Assembly: GCA_024698865.1 (NCBI GenBank)
Contig: JAILQS010000034.1
Coordinates: 1-41,097 of the forward strand
DNA from: Lachnospiraceae bacterium
GTDB taxonomy: Bacteria > Bacillota > Clostridia > Lachnospirales > Lachnospiraceae
DNA: 41,097 nt
Reading direction: 5' to 3'
This document shows positions 18,667 to 27,841 of this stretch, piece by piece. Numbering within the stretch: position 1 is the first letter of the stretch; every line of letters begins with the position of its first letter. A model generated the notes under the pieces. That model did not search any database. It was not told the origin of the DNA and worked only from the letters and a program-made list of their open reading frames with translations. The position numbers were made by a program, and so were the translations under genes.

Positions 18667-19705
18667 ATTTCTTTGCTGCCTCACTCAACAATTCCAAATA
18701 CTGATCTATGGTATATGGAATCGACAAAATAGATGGCGTTGCTGCTCCAGCCACTTCTGACTGCGAATCAATCAGTACAACAGCGCCTTTTTTTACAGCC
18801 GGTATCTGACTGATTAACGGATCTGCCTGCATTGCTTCAAGCAACCCTTCATCTCCATACACAACCATAATATCCACATCATTTAACTGCTCTGAATTTT
18901 CTCTGCTTATCGTTACGCTGAATTCTTCCTCACTTTGCGAAAGAGCCAGAATGCTTTCCGGAGTTTTGAAGCCGAGGTCATTCAGATATGCTGCTCTTGG
19001 ATCTGTTGGCAAATATGCATAGTAAGTGCTCATATCATCCTGTGTAATCCAGAAAAATGCAGCGCTTTTATCTTTCAGTTCCGGATATTTTGAAAGCTTT
19101 TCCTCTATCGTTTTTTCCATATCCGATACCAAAGCTTCCCCTTCCTCTTTTTTACCAATTGCGGTTGCATTTGTAATCGTCTGCTCTTTCCAGTTTGACA
19201 TCCACGCCTGCTTTGTATATGGAACAACCGGTGCAATTTCGGAAAGAATTCCATATTCCTCTTCTGTAAAACCGGAGTAGGATGCGATAATCACATCCGG
19301 CTGTGCAGCTGCAATTGCTTCATAATCCCAACCGGTCTCATCATTAAATACATTTGGATTGCTTTCTCCCAGTTGTTCAAATGCTTCATCTGCCCAAGGG
19401 TGAAGTTTATGCTCGGTCATATATCCAAAGTTTGCTGCGGATACTCCAACCGGTACCACTCCCAATGCCAGAATCGAATCCTCATTTGCCCATGAAAGTG
19501 TAACTACGCGTTTCGGTTCTTTCTCTATTACAGTCTCTCCAAAGGCATGCGAAATTGTGATTGGGAAACGGCTCTCCTGTCCCTCTTCCTTTACCATTTT
19601 CGTTTCCTCATTTGTTTTTACTGCTTCCTTTGAAGATGTGCCACATCCAACGAAAAGTACTGCAATTAATACGATAGATGTTAAAATTCTCAATTTGTTA
19701 CTCAT
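18653..19705 (-). CDS. Iron-siderophore substrate-binding lipoprotein
   Basis: Lipobox LFVGCG, 'EKEPKRVVTLSWANEDSILALGVVPVGV', periplasmic-binding (FepB/FhuD type) architecture. Confidence 0.94.
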   Translation of the reverse strand: MSNKLRILTSIVLIAVLFVGCGTSSKEAVKTNEETKMVKEEGQESRFPITISHAFGETVIEKEPKRVVTLSWANEDSILALGVVPVGVSAANFGYMTEHKLHPWADEAFEQLGESNPNVFNDETGWDYEAIAAAQPDVIIASYSGFTEEEYGILSEIAPVVPYTKQAWMSNWKEQTITNATAIGKKEEGEALVSDMEKTIEEKLSKYPELKDKSAAFFWITQDDMSTYYAYLPTDPRAAYLNDLGFKTPESILALSQSEEEFSVTISRENSEQLNDVDIMVVYGDEGLLEAMQADPLISQIPAVKKGAVVLIDSQSEVAGAATPSILSIPYTIDQYLELLSEAAKKYDNK

Positions 19706-19730
19706 TTTTTGTCCTCCTGAATCTTATGTA

Positions 19731-19784
19731 GTTAGCATTCACTAACGGTTAGTCAGTATAACACACGGAGGTTAGTCTTGTCAA
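19731..19784 (-). promoter_or_regulatory. Promoter TTGACA-N18-TATACT (or N17-TTATAC) with overlapping DtxR-like dyads
   Basis: Minus strand: TTGACAAGACTAACCTCCGTGTGTTATACTGACTAACCGTTAGTGAATGCTAAC; ACTAACcGTTAGT perfect dyad plus GTTAG-N6-CTAAC. Confidence 0.75.
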
Positions 19785-19798
19785 ACCATTTTCATCAC

Positions 19799-19848
19799 AA
19801 AAAAAAGGTTCTAAGCCTTATTTAAGATATATGGCTTAAAACCTTTTA
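19799..19848 (-). terminator. Rho-independent terminator of the ROK kinase gene
   Basis: Minus strand AAAAGGTTTTAAGCC...GGCTTAGAACCTTTTTTTT. Confidence 0.85.
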
Positions 19849-19879
19849 TTATACAAAATATTTATTCTGTTCCCGGAAT

Positions 19880-20836
19880 TTAGTCGTTTAGTGCTGCTGC
19901 ACCAATCATTCCGGCATCATTACCCAACGTGGCAACTTTAACCTCCGGTACAAATCCTCTGTCACCTGCGAAACAGTTCTTCTTAACAAATTCATTAACC
20001 GGATCCAGCAATACATTTTTCTGATTGCAGATTCCTCCGCTGACAAGAAAACTATCCGGACGGAACACGTCAATCAGGTTAACGATTCCCTCTCCCAGAT
20101 ATCTTTCATAATTGGCAAGCACCTCTTTTGCAACCTCGTCACCTTCCAGTGCTGCATCAAACGGAACTTTACCATTCACCTTGTCCAAATCTCCATTTAC
20201 AAGTTTGTTAATCACAGATTCCGGATGAAGTTTTGCCGCACGTTTCGTGTCGCGAATCAATGCGGTAGCCGAACAATACGCTTCAAAGCATCCTTTTCTT
20301 CCACAGGTACACTGTTCTCCATCTGCTACTAATAGCGTGTGTCCTGCCTCTGTTGCACCGGCATGTCCACCCTCAAAAATCTTTCCATTGATTACGATAC
20401 CGCTTCCAACGCCGGTTCCAAGTGTAATCAGTACAACATTTTTCAATCCTTTTGCTGCTCCGGCAACTGCTTCTCCAAGCGTAGCACAGTTCGCATCGTT
20501 GCTGAGTTTAATTGGTAAATCAAAATGTTCACCAAGCAGTTTTGCTATATTTTCGTGTTCCCAATCCAGATTCCCCGCAAATACAACAACACCATTGGTG
20601 CTGTCCACCATTCCCGGGCTTCCGATTCCGATTCCTACACATTCTTCCTCCTGAATGCCAAGTTCCGAAAGAACATGTTTTACCGCACCTGCCATATCTG
20701 CTATGATGCCCTTGGCACCTTTTTCAACAACGGTTGGCACTGCATGTTTGCCAAGAATATTGTACTCCCGGTCTACAACTCCGACTTTAATTCCGGTTCC
20801 ACCCAGATCAATTCCGATTTTATATTTCTTTTCCAT
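19880..20836 (-). CDS. glcK: ROK-family sugar kinase (glucokinase-like)
   Basis: MEKKYKIGIDLGGTGIKVGVVD start preceded by GGAG; CTCGRKGCFEAYCS ROK zinc motif. Confidence 0.92.
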   Translation of the reverse strand: MEKKYKIGIDLGGTGIKVGVVDREYNILGKHAVPTVVEKGAKGIIADMAGAVKHVLSELGIQEEECVGIGIGSPGMVDSTNGVVVFAGNLDWEHENIAKLLGEHFDLPIKLSNDANCATLGEAVAGAAKGLKNVVLITLGTGVGSGIVINGKIFEGGHAGATEAGHTLLVADGEQCTCGRKGCFEAYCSATALIRDTKRAAKLHPESVINKLVNGDLDKVNGKVPFDAALEGDEVAKEVLANYERYLGEGIVNLIDVFRPDSFLVSGGICNQKNVLLDPVNEFVKKNCFAGDRGFVPEVKVATLGNDAGMIGAAALND

Positions 20837-20999
20837 AGTCACAACTCCATTTCTATATCTTATATCAATTATTCCCCATCGTTCAAAGGGCATAACCGCC
20901 CTATTTTCACTTATATAAAAATTTTAAAGGATAACCGTGAATAATTCAATGATGTATATTAGTTCTTCCTATGGATTTTTGCGAAGAAACTTTTCTTTT

Positions 21000-21836
21000 C
21001 TACGCGTTCTCACAGCCAATCAATATACCGCCACTTTCTCCGTAGTAGCTGCAAATTCCGCGGCACTCATATAACTCTGTTGGTGCCATAGGGTATCTGT
21101 CCAATAATGCCTGTTTGAATTTGAGCGCAAGTTCTTCATTTCTGACGTGACCGATCTTGATTTTTCCTCCCTGATAGCCGCCGTTTTCCATTTCCTCGAT
21201 TATTTTCAGTATTGTTTTCTTTTCGCTTCTGCTTTTTGTAATCGGCTCCACTTTGCCGTCTGCACTTGCCTTACCGATAATGCTGATTCCCATCATTCCG
21301 ACCGCACTTGCCACAACCTTGCTCACTCTTCCGTTTTGTGCAAAGTTGTGAAGCGACTGAAAGGCAAAATACAATCCTGTTTTCTTAATATATTCTGCTC
21401 CTTTTTTACAGACCTCCTCAAATTCCATTCCGGCAGTATCCATTTCTATTATTTTGTCCAGAATGATGCTCATTTCCGGTCCTGTTGTTAATGTATCAAA
21501 GATGTGAATCTGCACATCCTTATGCTCCTCTAAAAACTGTTCCCTTGCGACCACGGCAGAATTATACGTTCCGGACAGCCCACTGGTCATAGTCACTACA
21601 TAGATTCTGTCTGCATTTCCTCTCTCATACGCATCCATCCATTGTGCCACTCCCGGACATGCCGTATGCGACTTTCCTCTGTACTGTCGCAAATCATCCA
21701 GCATTTCGTTTATGTCCAAAGTTTCGTCATCTACATATGTTCTTTCCTCCGTATTAATCGTCAGTGATACCGACTCAAAAAGAACATCCTCTCGTTCTAA
21801 TAAGTCGCAGGACGAGTCTGTTATAAATTTTGTCAT
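21000..21836 (-). CDS. DegV family fatty-acid-binding protein
   Basis: MTKFITDSSCDL...; GGAGG before ATG at 21836; TSGLSGTYNSA motif. Confidence 0.93.
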   Translation of the reverse strand: MTKFITDSSCDLLEREDVLFESVSLTINTEERTYVDDETLDINEMLDDLRQYRGKSHTACPGVAQWMDAYERGNADRIYVVTMTSGLSGTYNSAVVAREQFLEEHKDVQIHIFDTLTTGPEMSIILDKIIEMDTAGMEFEEVCKKGAEYIKKTGLYFAFQSLHNFAQNGRVSKVVASAVGMMGISIIGKASADGKVEPITKSRSEKKTILKIIEEMENGGYQGGKIKIGHVRNEELALKFKQALLDRYPMAPTELYECRGICSYYGESGGILIGCENA

Positions 21837-21948
21837 ATTATTCCTCCATACAAAAGCCATATCGTCCATATTGTATTTTAAAAGTTGCAGTGATACAATT
21901 TACAATAATGAACAATGTGTAAGATATTCACGACGGAAGGAGAAAACT

Positions 21949-22536
21949 ATGCCAATAAATATATCCGTCCCACATTTAAAGCCCCATAACACCAAACGCT
22001 CCCGTTTCACGCGAATGTGCATCGGAGAAGCGATTGTTCTGTTATTGCAAACGGAAAGCCTGGAGCATTTAAAGGTGTCCGCTGTAGCTAAAAAAGCCGG
22101 CGTTTCCCGTATGACGTTTTATCACTATTACACCTGTGTTACAGACGCACTTCACGACTACTTTAATGAAATAATTGAAGAATATATCGAGGCAGACAAC
22201 AACAATGCATCACGCGGAAACTTTCTGGAATATGAACATGTACTTTTTTCCCTGCAATTCTTTGATCAATACTCGGATTTTTTCAATGCTATGGCGGCAA
22301 ACGGTCTCCACACGCTCCTGCTAAACGGAATCAACCGTTTTATGTTTGAACAGGTTGCAAACCTTAAGCCTCCTGGTCTTTCGGATAAACTGCTTTCGAC
22401 TTACGAAATGACATATTATGCCGGAGGTTTACTGAATGTCTTCCTTGCCTGGGAACAAAACGGTAAGAAAGAGTCCCCGGAGGATGTTGCCTCTATCATA
22501 TGCAAATGCAAACCGGGCAAATCGCTCTATTCATAA
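21949..22536 (+). CDS. TetR/AcrR family regulator
   Basis: AAGGAG then ATG; HTH 'LKVSAVAKKAGVSRMTFYHYY'. Upstream extension in ORF track rejected. Confidence 0.88.
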   Translation: MPINISVPHLKPHNTKRSRFTRMCIGEAIVLLLQTESLEHLKVSAVAKKAGVSRMTFYHYYTCVTDALHDYFNEIIEEYIEADNNNASRGNFLEYEHVLFSLQFFDQYSDFFNAMAANGLHTLLLNGINRFMFEQVANLKPPGLSDKLLSTYEMTYYAGGLLNVFLAWEQNGKKESPEDVASIICKCKPGKSLYS

Positions 22537-22551
22537 GATGCGATTGCCCGG
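22513..22551 (+). terminator. Hairpin terminator overlapping the TetR stop codon
   Basis: CCGGGCAAATCGC...GCGATTGCCCGG with the TAA stop in the loop, followed by CTTTCTTATT. Confidence 0.65.
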
Positions 22552-22573
22552 CTTTCTTATTCCATTCTTTTAT

Positions 22574-25426
22574 CTATTTTTTGTCTTTTCCTCTGCTTTC
22601 ATCAGATGCTTCCAGCAGACTGTTGTAAATCACTTCAACGACCTTTGCGTACTCTATCGGTTTGGTAAGATATTCATTCATTCCTGCGTTTTTACCTGCA
22701 TTGATATCCTCCGAGAACGCATTCGCTGACATACCGATAATTGGCACTGTCTGTGCGTCCTTGCGCTCCAAGGCACGGATTACTTTCGTAGCCTCCAATC
22801 CATCCATAACCGGCATCATAACATCCATCAGGACAGCAGATATTTCATATTCAGGGCTTTTCTCAAATATTTCTACTGCAATCTTTCCGTTAGAGGCACC
22901 AATTACTTCAGCCCCCGCTTCCATAAGCGTATATTTTGCAATTTCCATATTGATTGAATTGTCTTCCACGAGTAATATTTTCAAGCCGTCAATACTTGGT
23001 GTGCCCTTTCGCATCAATTCCTGTTTCTTATCTTCCTTATATTCCTTGTCCAGCTGTAACGGCAACATAATATAGAAATTGCTGCCCTTGTTCTTTTCGC
23101 TCTCTACATGTATCGTTCCGCCCATCTGATCTACCATCCTTTTTACAATGGATAATCCAAGACCGGTCCCCTGATACTGCGAACGGATTTTGCCATTTTC
23201 CTGCGAAAACGGTTCGAAAGCATGTTTTAAAAACTCTTTACTCATTCCGACACCGGTATCTTTTATAATCAGGCGGTAAATAACTTCATCATCCGTTTTA
23301 TTAACCTGCCGAACATATACATCTACTTTGCCACCTTCTTTATTGTACTTAATGGCGTTGTTTACCAGATTAATGTAGATCTGCCTTAGATGAAGCGGGC
23401 TTCCGCTGATGTGCGTTCCGTCTGTCCATTCTTCGATATGCTGCTCAAGGGTAATTTTGTGTTCCATTGCAATCGGTTTCACAATCTGGTAACACTCCTC
23501 CAGCAGTTTTTCAACATCTACAGCTTCTGTTTTGTATTCAACATTTCCCGACTCCAGTCGGCTCATATCCAGAACATCATTTACCAGGGATAACAGATAT
23601 CCGGAAGACAGACGAATCTTTTCATGACAATCTCTTACCTTGTCCGTATCTTCTATATTCCGCTCCGCAATCTCCAACATTCCCATAATTCCGTTGATTG
23701 GCGTTCTGATATCATGACTCATACAAAACAGAAAGTCTGTCTTTGCTTTATTGGCTTGAATCGCCTGGTCTCTGGATTGCTCTGCCAATACCGTTGCATT
23801 TCTTAATTTTCTCTGGATAATAAATGCTCCAATTACAACAATCAGAATGATTACAAATAACACAAGCATAAATACAATCGAATTATCCTGGAAGAAATCC
23901 TTAAAGGTGTACTCCATCACAATATGCGAATTCTCCGTGATGATGTTTTGTATCTCTGCCTTTGATATTCTGGTAAGCCCCTGATTAATAATCGAAAGAA
24001 GCATCGCATTCTCCGGTTGGAATGCAAAAGTTATTCCAATCCGCTCCGGCAGTTTAACTGAATTCATCGTATCAATATCAAAGAATCCTTTTTCATACAT
24101 CAGATAACTGTCCGTCAAAATAAATATACAGCCTGCCTTGCCGCTTTTGACCACCTCGACACCTTCATTGAAATCCTTCGTATGTACACATTTACTTCCT
24201 TTTTCCAGAGAGTCCACATAAAAGGCATCTGCAATGCTCGTCTCCGGTGTTGCTATTCTGTCATAGATTCGTTCCGAAAACTCTCCTTCATACAGAGCGG
24301 TCATCGTCGTTTCACACACTGTGTCCGAAACGATGATATTTTTGCTTTCTGTCATCCACGCATTATCCAGAACCGGAAATGCCATGTCTATCTCGCCTCT
24401 TTGCAAAGCATCCATCATAGTATCGTAGGTTTTATATGCAAGCGTCTTATATTGAAACTTCTGAGTTTTTGATATGTCATCTAACAGATTCTTTAATGCT
24501 CCGGACATTTTGCCGGTCTCTTCATCTTTAAAACAAAGCGGTGCATAGTCCTGCAGATATCCGACAACAAAAGAATTGTTTTCTTTCAGATATTCTGTTT
24601 TTTCATTGGACATATATACATTGGCAACCGTTCGTCCCGCAAGATATTTATTCTGAATCTCCTCGTTATAAAACGGATTAACATCGAGAATCTCCTGTTG
24701 CGCATAGTTGAGTTCATGTAGCAAATCCAGGCGTTGTCCCGACACTCCAAAATAGAACGATTCGCTGCCTATCTTATATGCGGAGTGCCACTGGTATCTG
24801 TCCAGATCCTCCGCCAGCATGGTCGTTCCCACTGCGCCGTCTATGACACCTTCATTCAAATCCTTGTTACGGTCTGCTTCATTTATATATTCAATTATCT
24901 CGCAGTTAAGATTTCTCTCCTCTACCCATTTTTTCAAAAGTTCTTCCTGATAACTGTTTTTGGCAACACCCAGCTTTTTATCCATCAAAGACGTGTAGTT
25001 CTCTGAATTTATTTCGTCGTTATCATTTCGAACATACATATAAAAGCTTTCTTTTCCCTGTTCTTCCGAGCCAAAGTTAATATATTTATCCCGCTCGGCG
25101 GTATAAGAAAGATTACCCATCAGATCAATTTCGCCATCGCACAGTTTTTGAAGCAATTCCGAAAAACTGCCATAAACATATTCGTATTCCCATCCCGTGT
25201 AATAACGAATCTCCTGCAGATAATCATAACCGAATCCACTCTTTCTCTCGCCTTCTTTTCCTTCCTGATAACGCTCAGAAATGACATAGGCTACTTTAAC
25301 CTTCTTGCGTTCCAGCTTCTGCTCAGCACGCACCGGTATCTGTACCAAAGTAAATGAAAGTAATAATATGCACACAAACGCCAACAAACATTTTGCTGAT
25401 TGTCTCCATCTTTTTAAAGTGTTCAT
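22574..25426 (-). CDS. BvgS-like hybrid histidine kinase: signal peptide, two SBP_bac_3 domains, TM, HisKA, HATPase, receiver
   Basis: MSHDIRTPINGIMGML H-box, N/G boxes (NLVNNAIKYN, GTGLGLSIVKRMV), REC 'VLMDVMMPVMDGLEAT'. Start placed at MNTLKRW after AGGAGG. Confidence 0.93.
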   Translation of the reverse strand: MNTLKRWRQSAKCLLAFVCILLLSFTLVQIPVRAEQKLERKKVKVAYVISERYQEGKEGERKSGFGYDYLQEIRYYTGWEYEYVYGSFSELLQKLCDGEIDLMGNLSYTAERDKYINFGSEEQGKESFYMYVRNDNDEINSENYTSLMDKKLGVAKNSYQEELLKKWVEERNLNCEIIEYINEADRNKDLNEGVIDGAVGTTMLAEDLDRYQWHSAYKIGSESFYFGVSGQRLDLLHELNYAQQEILDVNPFYNEEIQNKYLAGRTVANVYMSNEKTEYLKENNSFVVGYLQDYAPLCFKDEETGKMSGALKNLLDDISKTQKFQYKTLAYKTYDTMMDALQRGEIDMAFPVLDNAWMTESKNIIVSDTVCETTMTALYEGEFSERIYDRIATPETSIADAFYVDSLEKGSKCVHTKDFNEGVEVVKSGKAGCIFILTDSYLMYEKGFFDIDTMNSVKLPERIGITFAFQPENAMLLSIINQGLTRISKAEIQNIITENSHIVMEYTFKDFFQDNSIVFMLVLFVIILIVVIGAFIIQRKLRNATVLAEQSRDQAIQANKAKTDFLFCMSHDIRTPINGIMGMLEIAERNIEDTDKVRDCHEKIRLSSGYLLSLVNDVLDMSRLESGNVEYKTEAVDVEKLLEECYQIVKPIAMEHKITLEQHIEEWTDGTHISGSPLHLRQIYINLVNNAIKYNKEGGKVDVYVRQVNKTDDEVIYRLIIKDTGVGMSKEFLKHAFEPFSQENGKIRSQYQGTGLGLSIVKRMVDQMGGTIHVESEKNKGSNFYIMLPLQLDKEYKEDKKQELMRKGTPSIDGLKILLVEDNSINMEIAKYTLMEAGAEVIGASNGKIAVEIFEKSPEYEISAVLMDVMMPVMDGLEATKVIRALERKDAQTVPIIGMSANAFSEDINAGKNAGMNEYLTKPIEYAKVVEVIYNSLLEASDESRGKDKK

Positions 25427-25459
25427 ACCTTTTCCTCCTTTCAAATTACTTATTATATA

Positions 25460-25488
25460 ATTATACCAATATCTGCACAATTTGTGAA
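25460..25488 (-). promoter_or_regulatory. Promoter TTCACA-N17-TATAAT
   Basis: Minus strand TTCACAAATTGTGCAGATATTGGTATAAT upstream of the hybrid kinase. Confidence 0.55.
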
Positions 25489-25523
25489 ATACTTTCTTCA
25501 TTTTTTGATTTTGTGTAGCCAAT

Positions 25524-25579
25524 AAAAACACCCCTGCATTCAAATGGTCTCCTTTGAAATCGTTTGAATACAAGGGCGT
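25524..25579 (-). terminator. Terminator of the peroxidase-flavodoxin operon
   Basis: Minus strand ACGCCCTTGTATTCAAACG...CATTTGAATGCAGGGGTGTTTTT. Confidence 0.75.
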
Positions 25580-25619
25580 CATAATAATCTTTTTAAAAGC
25601 TCTCTATTATTTTAAAGAA

Positions 25620-26027
25620 TTAGTTACAGATTTTCTTTGCAAATTCTGCTACATCCTTCAGATCCTTTGCATTTGGTCTTCCCTTATGCATCAGTCCAAA
25701 GGAACCTCTACAGTGAAACTCCTCGTTTGAAACCTCCACGCCGTTCTCTGCTGCGATTTTCTTAATCTGTTTGTAGGTAGATGGGATCAATGCTGCTGTG
25801 CTAAACCCGACGATTGTTCCAATTTTTTCTTTGTTATTGCGAATAAATTCTTTTACCGATTCATCTACACCGGCTGCATATACCGAGCTTCCAAGAAATA
25901 AAACATCTGCCTTTTCACTCAGTGGGGTTTCAACGGTCTCAACCTGCGCTCCCACTGCCTGTCCGATGGAATCTGCCAGTTTTTTGGTATTACCGGTTTT
26001 GGAATAATATCTGATTGCAACGTTCAT
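25620..26027 (-). CDS. Flavodoxin-like protein
   Basis: MNVAIRYYSKTGNTKKLADSIGQAVGAQ phosphate-loop motif. Confidence 0.9.
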   Translation of the reverse strand: MNVAIRYYSKTGNTKKLADSIGQAVGAQVETVETPLSEKADVLFLGSSVYAAGVDESVKEFIRNNKEKIGTIVGFSTAALIPSTYKQIKKIAAENGVEVSNEEFHCRGSFGLMHKGRPNAKDLKDVAEFAKKICN

Positions 26028-26566
26028 TACAGAACCTCCTTGATTTTAGCTTTTACTACATCCAAGGACTTTGTAGGCTCAAATCTTGCAACGATTTCTC
26101 CTTCTTTGCTAATCAAAAACTTGGTAAAGTTCCATTTGATGTTGCCATTATTCTTATAATCTTTGTCCATTTTCTTTACAACCGGCGCAAGTGCTATTTT
26201 CGCAACTCCATCAAAGCCTTCAAACTTTGTATTCTCTGTCAGCCATTTGTAAAGAGGGATTGCATTTTCTCCGTTAACATCGATCTTTGAATACTGTGGA
26301 AATTTAATTCCAAATCTTCCGGTACAAAATGTATGAATCTCTTCATCTTCTCCCGGTGCCTGGTTACCAAACTGGTTACATGGGAAATCTAAAATCTCAA
26401 GTCCTTCCTCGTGAAGTTCATCATAAATTTCCTGAAGTTCTTTGTACTGTGGTGTGAAACCACAACCTGTAGCAGTATTTACAACTAAAACTGCTTTTCC
26501 TTTAAACTGTGCCAAATCCACTTCGCTACCATCCTGTGCTTTTACTTTGAAATCATATAAATTCAT
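26027..26566 (-). CDS. Glutathione peroxidase-family thiol peroxidase
   Basis: MNLYDFKVKAQDGSEVDLAQFKGKAVLVVNTATGCGFTPQYKELQ...FPCNQFGNQ; Cys rather than Sec. Confidence 0.95.
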   Translation of the reverse strand: MNLYDFKVKAQDGSEVDLAQFKGKAVLVVNTATGCGFTPQYKELQEIYDELHEEGLEILDFPCNQFGNQAPGEDEEIHTFCTGRFGIKFPQYSKIDVNGENAIPLYKWLTENTKFEGFDGVAKIALAPVVKKMDKDYKNNGNIKWNFTKFLISKEGEIVARFEPTKSLDVVKAKIKEVL

Positions 26567-26635
26567 ATGTTTTCCTCCTTCTTTTTTATAAATGTTCTGT
26601 TTGTATTGTTTGTATATTCGTTTACTTTGACTTTT

Positions 26636-26673
26636 TACAATTTGATTGTACACAATCTAATTTTATTTGTCAA
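26636..26673 (-). promoter_or_regulatory. Promoter TTGACA-N17-TACAAT with OhrR-like operator TACAATCAAATTGTA
   Basis: Minus strand TTGACAAATAAAATTAGATTGTGTACAATCAAATTGTA; the near-perfect 15-bp dyad includes the -10. Confidence 0.75.
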
Positions 26674-26695
26674 CATTTTTTTAAAAATTTTTTTA

Positions 26696-26753
26696 GGCTA
26701 TCGTATATAGTGTTTTTCGCTGTAAACGAAATGACAATCTATATACAATAGCC
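26696..26753. terminator. Two-tier long hairpin, terminator-like on the plus strand
   Basis: GGCTATcGTATATAG...TTTCG-CTGTAAA-CGAAA...CTATATACaATAGCC followed on + by TTTCTTTTTT. Confidence 0.55.
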
Positions 26754-26768
26754 TTTCTTTTTTCCATC

Positions 26769-27812
26769 TTATTTCATATCTGCCAGAATATCTGCAACAT
26801 TTTCTGTTGTAACCGGACTAATTTCACGGTACACATTGTGTGCTCCCTGTTTGTCCGCTAATATTAGCGCAATCATGGAGGCGGCTGCCGTACCTGTCTG
26901 GACGTCCGAGCCTTCAAAACCAATCAGTCCACGGCATGCTTCCTCGCCTAAAATAGAATTCAACTGGCGTTTTGTCACATCGGTCGTAATTACTCCGACA
27001 TTTTCCGGAATCTTGGATTTGTAATAATTCATATAGGATTCATTTGCACCTATCATTGCGCCGGAGCCAATTCCTACTGCGATGTTGCAATCCGGTGTTT
27101 TTGCCAGCACATCATCCATCGCCATCTGTGCACTCTCCGGATCGAGACCATCTACCTCTGCCACAATTTCAAATTTACCGCCTGCAACTTCTTCCATGCC
27201 CTCTTTAATTCCGTTCGCACGTTCCAAAAGTACTTCCAGCGAATTATATCCGATCATACAAACCTTTGCCTTGTTGTTCTCGTCATAGTGCTGATTAATG
27301 AAATCACCGGCAAGTTTACCAATCTCAACGCCCAGATAACTATTATCCAGAATCCAGTTTACATCACTGTTTTCCATGGTGTCGTCCCAACACATAACCT
27401 TAATGCCTTTGTTTCTCGCTTTTTTACAAATATCTTCCACTGCACTTTTATCCGCAGCATGTACAAGTATAAAATCATATTCATGTGTGATAAAGTTCTC
27501 AATTTGTCCGATCTGTGTGTCTACATTCTGGTCACAGGTAATGAGTTTATAGTCTGCACCGTTAGCTTCCAGTACCTCTTCCAGACCGGCCATAACACCT
27601 GCCCAATAGGCATTATCTAACGACTGAATCGTGATACCGATTTTTTTATTTTTCAGGGAAGACAGATTCGCCTGTGCATAGTAATTGGCATCTGCCTGTA
27701 TCGTATCCTCCTGACCCGCAGCTTCTTTTGACGATGTTGCATTTCCACACGCGGTCAAAAGAAATGTACCTATCAGGAGCAGAGCAATCAATTTTTTCAT
27801 ATTTGTTTTCAT
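26769..27812 (-). CDS. Ribose/galactose-type substrate-binding lipoprotein
   Basis: Lipobox LLTACG; 'KKIGITIQSLDNAYWAGVMAGLEEVLEANGADYKLITCDQNVDTQIGQIENFI'. Confidence 0.92.
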   Translation of the reverse strand: MKTNMKKLIALLLIGTFLLTACGNATSSKEAAGQEDTIQADANYYAQANLSSLKNKKIGITIQSLDNAYWAGVMAGLEEVLEANGADYKLITCDQNVDTQIGQIENFITHEYDFILVHAADKSAVEDICKKARNKGIKVMCWDDTMENSDVNWILDNSYLGVEIGKLAGDFINQHYDENNKAKVCMIGYNSLEVLLERANGIKEGMEEVAGGKFEIVAEVDGLDPESAQMAMDDVLAKTPDCNIAVGIGSGAMIGANESYMNYYKSKIPENVGVITTDVTKRQLNSILGEEACRGLIGFEGSDVQTGTAAASMIALILADKQGAHNVYREISPVTTENVADILADMK

Positions 27813-27841
27813 CCTTTCTGTTGGGATTTTACTCTATTTTA

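Noticed and set aside
25476-25486. CACAATTTGTG dyad in the hybrid kinase promoter
   Set aside because: Short AT-rich 5-1-5 dyad overlapping the -35; plausible by chance, no regulator link.
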